The notes beneath the pieces are model-generated. The model was not told where the DNA came from and ran no database searches. It saw nothing but the letters and a program-made list of their open reading frames with translations. Shown here one piece after another: positions 55,989-64,000 of a DNA stretch of 64,000 nt; within the stretch, counting starts at the first letter, position 1, and each line of letters begins with the position of its first letter. The stretch is taken from positions 29,012,441 through 29,076,440 of the forward strand of contig CATQJL010000316.1 in the NCBI GenBank assembly GCA_958299035.1. The letters run 5' to 3'. The stretch is from Cylicocyclus nassatus (lineage: Eukaryota; Nematoda; Chromadorea; Rhabditida; Strongylidae). Made by a program: the position numbers and the translations under genes.

Positions 55989-58159
55989 TGTGGAAATTCC
56001 TCTAGACTTTCTAGATGCTAAGAGACGTAGACAGCGAGATAGTTTCAGTGAGAAAGCAAATGACACAGTATATTGTTTTATGCAGGTACCTTGTAGAATC
56101 ACAATAGGCCGAAGTTGATAATTGCATATTAACAGATCAAGGAAGTGTTCATAAAAATATACATAAAATTACAGAAGCGTTCGAATATATATGCATAACC
56201 GAATAAGTTTAATCGGCAGATATGAAGAATTAAAAAGCAATGTTATACTGATGGAAGAGTAAAGAATAATGGAAAAATAAGATGAAAACAAAAACAAGAA
56301 TAACAATCTCATTCACAAAGGATAATATGCGCTTTAAAGGGAAGATGGTCCTGTGGGGAAATAAACCGTTTCCACTTGTCGGGTGCATTTTGACCTTGTC
56401 CGCGCGACTGAAGCCGGCTTCGGCCTCCCTTTCTGTAATGAAAATTAATTGAAATTTCGTGTTGTAAATCGTGCCTTGCCGCAAGTGTTCCATTTTGCAA
56501 CTTCTTCGCCAAGAAATACGGAGCAAATTTGGGCAATTCGTTTGAAATTTTGGGAAATTTCGAAATCTCAACAAGAGGAGCTCTGAGACAGATTTGAAAA
56601 TTACAAGAGTTTTCTGCAAAAATCAAGGTTTTACTTCGACTTGATTATTGGAATTTTTAAATTTGGAGCGACAGAACTTTTGTTTCAATCTAATATTCCC
56701 GCATTTTCCACACAAAACAGGTATGTGTCAGACTTTAAGGTAGGTATGTGTAGGTGAAAGTTATTATAAGTTATGGTTGAATTTTTATAAATTAATACTT
56801 AGAAAGCAATACTAATGAATCAAAAGCTCGTCCTTATCCTTTTCAAAAATTCGAAACTTTCTTCCTTCACATCCGATCTGCATATGTTTATTTTGAAAGA
56901 AGACATGCTTTCTAATGGTACCTGAGGCACTTTTTGATAGCTCCAAAAATAGAAGTCGTTGAAAAAAATTACTCGATTTCAATATTCCCCATGTGTGGTA
57001 GCAAAAGTCTGCTTGCAGAAAATTGGAGCATTCGGTATCATAGCTATTATTACCTACTCTTTTTGAGTGTACAAGATTGCGCTGATTGAACGTCTTTTAA
57101 AGATTCTTGATTTTCGAGGAAGCCGTAAAAAAGAGTAATTATGATTTTTTTGGCATTTGCTTCGAAAATCATAACTTTTCATAAGGAGGTTATCAGCGCA
57201 AACTTGGCACAGTCAGAACGAGCAGGCTATAATAAAACCTATAATGCTCCGATTTCCGTTGCGAGTTTCAGTTTTGCGACTAAACGCAGAAATTTGAGAA
57301 TGAAATAATTTTTTTCTCCTGCTTCTATCTCTGGAGCTTGCTTCCATTAAAAGGTACTTCAGGTAGGTACTATTGGAAACGTGAATTCGAAAATAATATG
57401 TGCAGATCCGTTGAAGATAGAGAGAAAAGCATTCAAAACAAAACAGAGGAGCAGAGAAGGACAAATATATTAAAGCAGTGGCGGTGCAAGAAACTTTTTC
57501 AAGGGGGGAGGGGACAAAAAATTATTTGGGTTGTGGGCGTGAGCCACCGAATAAAGGGCAATTTAGGAATGGTTATATTTTCGCAGTTCCGGTTTTTGTA
57601 TGCCCTCGATTTTTTCAAAAGCAAAAATGGGCGCGGAGTGAGCCACTCCTTCGAAAATTGCCTAAACAGACTATTTCAGAGTTTAGAAGAGCTTTGATCT
57701 TTCATTATCTACAGTCGCAGACTACTATGAATATTCTTGAGATCCACTATGCTCCGCCCCTTTCTTTTGATATAATTCTACCACATAATTTCTATTTAAC
57801 TCAATCATCCAACACTATTATTCAAAAATTTTGATTTCGAAGTTCTAGAGCTATGATTTCAATTCGTAAGTTTTGAAGTTTTTATCTTTTAATCAAAAAT
57901 CATTATTTTGTGATATGTGCGGTGTTAAGAGAGGAAAAAGATTTGAGAGTCAAAAGCAGAGAGTAGAAAAGGATAGACACACGAAAAGCAGTGGCGGCGC
58001 GAGAAATTTATTTAAGGGAGGGGGAGGGAGGGATTGAAACTTTTGGGTTCGTGGGCGTGTGGCCACTTCTAGCAAAAAAATTCAGGAATGGTTGAACTTC
58101 TGCGGTTGCAATTTTTGTACCACCTCGATTCTTTTCAGCACAGCTCCTTCGAAAATTGT
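55989..58159. other. 2.2 kb without recognisable gene
   Basis: A solitary mariner-like tip (GTTTCAATCTAATA near 56683) has no partner nearby. Two direct copies of a block AGCAGTGGCGG(T/C)GC, then GAAA, then a GGGGGAGGG tract occur at about 57474 and 57991. They resemble hAT-like tips, but no complete element could be defined. Confidence 0.4.
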
Positions 58160-59100
58160 CCACAACTATTAGATGGGTTCAATAGTACGTTCGCCACTTT
58201 TGAAAAATCATATTTTCCTCTCGACTCGATGGATTTCTTTGATTTTTTATTCGTCTAAGAGAGGAAATCATTCTTTTTACAACGGTGTCTCTGCCACAAA
58301 TTGGCTTAAGAAAGTTCGCGAGTTAGAAGCATTTAAAGATTACTCAAGCTTGGCATTTTTCAAGCAGGGTCACCAAAAAATTCTGAAATTTTTCGATAGA
58401 AAATTTTTTTTCGATAGAACAAATTATGTTCTTTACTATAGTGCCGTTTTCAAAAACAAAAAAGATTGAAATCAGAAGCAAATAAAGAGAACTGTTACTT
58501 CAGTTTTGCAATTTTTGAGCATGCTCAAAAATGCCTAAAAACGTCACAGAAGAGACGGATTATTCATGAACATGGGTTTTGTGACCTCCTTTTAGCTGAC
58601 AGAATTTCGTGCCAATCGAAAGCAAATTTGAATTTCGTAGAAAATCAGATCCGAAAACTCGGTATATTACGAAAATCAAAATTGCTCTCGATTGGCACGA
58701 ATTTCTCTCAGCTAAAAAGAGAAAGTCACTAAACCCATGTTCACCCATGACTTTCCCATCCTTTCCGACGCAAAACTGAAGTAATTCTCTTTATTTGCTT
58801 CTGATTCCAATCTTTTTTGTTTTTGGAAAAGGCTATAGAGCTAAAGAGCATAGCTTTCTCTATCGAAAAATACTTTCAGAATTTTTTGGTGACTCTGCTT
58901 GAAAAATGCCAATTTTGAGTAATTTTCTTCAGTTGCTTCTAATTTTCAAACTTTCAGCTTTTTTATGCCAACTCATGGCAAAAGTACTGCTGTAAAGAAA
59001 TTGATTTCTCTCTTAGACGAATATAAACGCAAAGAGATCCATCGAGTCGAAAGGAAGTTATGATTTTTTGAAAAACTGGCGAACGTACTGGTCCCACCTA
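58160..59100. repeat. Foldback element, arms about 460 bp
   Basis: The tract AGTACGTTCGCCA at 58186 is mirrored by TGGCGAACGTACT ending near 59090. CTTAGACGAATA and its inverse, and GTGCCAATCGA with TCGATTGGCAC, pair inward to a centre near 58645. The arms are moderately diverged. Flanks and target duplication are unclear. Confidence 0.75.
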
Positions 59101-60871
59101 ATTTGAATCTGAATTTTTTTGAAAATATTTCAATATTCACCAAAAGCTTGTAAATCACTTTGAAATTTCGGTGAATCATTTTTCTCCCCCCCCCCACCCT
59201 TTGTTTTGATATATTTCTACCTAATCACTTCAGCTTTATTTAGATCCAGTGCATTTTTTTCACAAAGTAATAGTTCTAAATTACTTGCATTATTATTTTG
59301 ATCAAAGCACATGAAGCAAAGAAGTTCGCATACTTGAACAAGGGCGTTGTGCTTACGAAGTCCCTCCGTTGAGTCCTTTTTCAGCACTCCAGCAGCTTGG
59401 TGATGGTTTTTCACACACCTGCACCGATGCCTGAAAGAATACTTAGAATATGGATGGGTATAGTTTTACTTAAGCCAACATTGATAAAAGAAAGAAAAAA
59501 GAGAAAGATTGGAGGAGAAACAGAAGCGAAACAGTATGGAAGAAAAGAGTGCACTGTGCGTTGTTGATGTTGCGTTCGCTATTTCGCAATCGCGAATGCA
59601 TGCGCTCTCAAAGTCCTTCGGAAATGCTGGCAGGTCAAAGTGCTGCGGAAACCTTACGAGCCTCACTGCACTTTCGCAGCGCTTTATGCAAAGTGCTGCG
59701 GAAGTTCCGGTTTAAGATCGCTTTGACGTCAATTTCCTGCGGAAACCTCGCATTTTGGAGCGTGCACTTTTCCAATGGTTAAGAAAGTGCTGCGGAAACG
59801 CTGCAAGTTCTGCTTGTCCTGCGGAAGTTCCGGTGAATTGTCTGAGGGAGGTACTGAGAAGGATTGCGTGATATCTCGCCGTTCTGAATATCTGAAATCT
59901 TCTTTCTCTATCTGTATTCTGAAGGTTCTTACCCTAATCAGTGCATAAGAAATCCCATGTCAGCGCTATATAAGCTGAAATCTTCACTGCTTTGTTCTGA
60001 TCCCTTGGAGGATCTTCAGAAAATCAATCCTTGCTTTTAAAATTGTCTGTTTTTCAAACTTGTGAAAACGTCGTAATGTTGTATTAGGGATCTACTATGG
60101 CATTGCTAGGCTTTTTTGTAGTATGAATATTTGAAATGTCAAGATATCGAAATCTTCGACGAATTACTGTTCGCGAGCTGGGGTCTATCGCAAACTCAAA
60201 AGCTTAAGATTCCCTTAGTCCTGTCAAGACCATGTTCCAACATGGCCAAAACAGATCTTCAGCAGGGTCCGGCACGCGTTGGTTTGGAGCATTTTTGGAA
60301 CCGAAGTCCCTCATGACTTTGCGAAAGTCCCTTTTGACGTAAAACATAGAGAAACCCTTAATTCCATACAAAAAGCAAAAAACACATTCTGAGTTGTTGA
60401 TTAAAGGCTCTGTCATTGAGCATGGTACCACTTTAGGCGTCGAAAACCTCCTAGGCCAACCAAATCTGTAACCTCAACAATCTGGCGGTGCATTCTTCGT
60501 TACATAGTTCAAAGGGAACCGCATGTGATTCGAGCGCAAAACCCTTCAACGCGTAGGTTTACACTACTTTTGGCTCTAAAAAAGAGGAGAGGAAATGGTT
60601 TGATTCGCTCTCTTGACTATATGATAGATTTTTGAGCTTTCAAATCGTCCATGTCAAAAAAGTCCACAGCTTATGTGAACTCTCCGAAATATATGCTCAG
60701 AACCAACCCGTTTGGTTTGGGGCATGTATTTCTAGGTCTAGAAACCAACAAATTCGTGAACGGATATTAGGACACATAGGTTTTTGTAACTTTTTACATG
60801 ATAATTTGGAGTAATATTGTATACACATAGCCCAAATTCGGTGCCATGTATTATTTGCGCGCTGTAAACTA
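59101..60871. other. 1.8 kb without recognisable gene; includes a GCTGCGGAA repeat cluster
   Basis: 59620-59835 holds about six copies of GTGCTGCGGAA in both orientations, related to 55385-55540. The rest has short frames only. Confidence 0.5.
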
Positions 60872-60975
60872 ACCTTTTGTTCGTTTGAGTCTTGCGTTTG
60901 AAATTCGCGCGCTTGCGAAAGTCTTGCATTCAGCTCGTGAAACTCGAGTGTTTGTCGTTTTTTTTCGGCGCTCCA
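60872..60975. repeat. 104-bp segment duplicated across the gap (left copy)
   Basis: Appears identical to 61527-61630 (offset 655). Each copy abuts an adapter facing the gap, so the duplication is an assembly artefact rather than genomic. Confidence 0.95.
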
Positions 60976-61000
60976 GTACTCTGCGTTGATACCACTGCTT
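60976..61000 (-). other. SMART/ISPCR primer at contig edge
   Basis: 25-nt synthetic primer (reverse orientation) ending exactly at the first N. Confidence 0.97.
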
Positions 61001-61500
61001 NNNNNNNNNNNNNNNNNNNNNNNNNNNNNNNNNNNNNNNNNNNNNNNNNNNNNNNNNNNNNNNNNNNNNNNNNNNNNNNNNNNNNNNNNNNNNNNNNNNN
61101 NNNNNNNNNNNNNNNNNNNNNNNNNNNNNNNNNNNNNNNNNNNNNNNNNNNNNNNNNNNNNNNNNNNNNNNNNNNNNNNNNNNNNNNNNNNNNNNNNNNN
61201 NNNNNNNNNNNNNNNNNNNNNNNNNNNNNNNNNNNNNNNNNNNNNNNNNNNNNNNNNNNNNNNNNNNNNNNNNNNNNNNNNNNNNNNNNNNNNNNNNNNN
61301 NNNNNNNNNNNNNNNNNNNNNNNNNNNNNNNNNNNNNNNNNNNNNNNNNNNNNNNNNNNNNNNNNNNNNNNNNNNNNNNNNNNNNNNNNNNNNNNNNNNN
61401 NNNNNNNNNNNNNNNNNNNNNNNNNNNNNNNNNNNNNNNNNNNNNNNNNNNNNNNNNNNNNNNNNNNNNNNNNNNNNNNNNNNNNNNNNNNNNNNNNNNN
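61001..61500. other. Assembly gap of 500 N, probably false
   Basis: Flanked by two primers pointing outward from the gap and by the same 104-bp sequence. The two contigs overlap, so the true gap length is probably zero. Confidence 0.97.
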
Positions 61501-61525
61501 AAGCAGTGGTATCAACGCAGAGTAC
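61501..61525 (+). other. SMART/ISPCR primer at contig edge
   Basis: Forward copy of the primer (begins AAGCAGTGGTATCAACGCAG) starting at the first base after the gap. Confidence 0.97.
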
Positions 61526-61526
61526 T

Positions 61527-61630
61527 ACCTTTTGTTCGTTTGAGTCTTGCGTTTGAAATTCGCGCGCTTGCGAAAGTCTTGCATTCAGCTCGTGAAACTC
61601 GAGTGTTTGTCGTTTTTTTTCGGCGCTCCA
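61527..61630. repeat. 104-bp segment duplicated across the gap (right copy)
   Basis: Matches 60872-60975. Its continuation (CCCAGGAACTC) is the genuine sequence following the overlap. Confidence 0.95.
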
Positions 61631-61635
61631 CCCAG

Positions 61636-61737
61636 GAACTCATATAACGCTATCCCTGTTGCTTCTAACCTCAAGAACGAAGTCCAGTTTGACCCCAGAC
61701 CCTCTGTGCCGGGCCCTTATCTTCAGTGCAACTTTGT
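61636..61737 (+). CDS. Possible internal exon, function unknown
   Basis: Between a T-rich tract ending CCACCCAG and a perfect GTAAGT donor (61738) lies a 102-nt open segment. One frame reads NSYNAIPVASNLKNEVQF and then PRPSVPGPYLQCNF. Composition and splice signals look real, but no family was recognised and no flanking exon is visible. It does not fit the missing DHPS C-terminus. Confidence 0.35.
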
Positions 61738-61960
61738 GTAAGTCGGAAGGCACGCGTTTCGGCAGTCGCCATTGCCAGAAGTGATTCGTACTCTTCAAAA
61801 GCGAGGATTTAGACTCCGGAAGTTTTGTCATTATATCAGAAAGGTAAAAGGAGGATTACCACTTAAAATCCGAAAATAGGAAATCAATTGACGTTTATCC
61901 CGCTTCTGCTATTAGATTGTCTCATAAGTTTTTTTTCAATTTTGGCTTTTTTGCAAGAGG

Positions 61961-64000
<2,040 letters not shown>

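Noticed and set aside
56660..56700. Another TTAGGTTG-type element ending in GTTTCAATCTAATA
   Set aside because: No matching opposite tip was found within several kilobases.
60697..61647. Frames of 185-272 codons crossing the second N run
   Set aside because: They are made of N, primer and duplicated contig edge.
61636..61737. Missing C-terminal exon of the DHPS-like gene
   Set aside because: The peptide does not match any DHPS C-terminal motif, so it is listed only as an unassigned exon candidate.

Overview
This is a eukaryotic (animal) window that is almost entirely repeat DNA. One interrupted host gene is well supported. A nematode is the most likely source. The evidence is spliced coding exons with short 51-65 bp introns and TTTTCAG-type acceptors, mariner-type TTAGGTTG inverted-repeat elements, Helitrons, and a BEL/Pao LTR element whose primer-binding site fits tRNA-Gly. 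The species cannot be named from sequence alone. There are no bacterial features, rRNA genes, convincing tRNAs or CRISPR arrays.

Layout. 1-2577 is a foldback element. 3850-4980 holds smaller inverted repeats, 5010-5290 a short Helitron, and 8521-9539 a near-perfect palindrome with a 2-nt loop. 9544-13856 contains Helitron-related tandem arrays plus an unrelated minisatellite-like array (10890-12340). 14975-15390 is a TIR element. 15581-20144 is a non-autonomous BEL/Pao element with two 362-bp LTRs, a 5-bp target duplication, a frameshifted gag and protease, and no reverse transcriptase or integrase. 22998-29137 is a 6.1-kb near-perfect palindrome containing mirrored nested MITEs, and it ends exactly at a 500-N gap. 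29761-34347 holds three separate MITE families, one of which may carry a captured gene fragment.

The host gene is on the + strand. Six exons between 34825 and 49417 encode a deoxyhypusine synthase (DHPS)-like protein, with all splice phases consistent. The last part, including the catalytic lysine region, is not found in the window. Intron 1 (8.9 kb) and intron 3 (4.6 kb) are built largely from stacked transposons, while introns 2, 4 and 5 are 51-65 bp. Several residues conserved in DHPS are changed, so this may be a divergent or inactive paralogue.

49472-60871 holds more foldback/TIR elements and unassigned sequence. At 60872-61630 the scaffold is misassembled: a 104-bp sequence appears on both sides of a 500-N gap, each copy ending in a SMART cDNA/amplification primer, and a third primer copy is embedded at 35134-35158. 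The window ends in a 2-kb microsatellite that changes from a 2-bp to a 6-bp to an 8-bp repeat unit and runs off the end.

The unifying theme is a high density of foldback MITEs that share transposase-recognised tips (TTAGGTTG with TA, CAAGGGA with TWA, TTAA with AGGCAGCG) but have unrelated bodies and no transposase of their own. Assembly caveats (adapters, gaps, amplification chimeras) apply to every large palindrome here.
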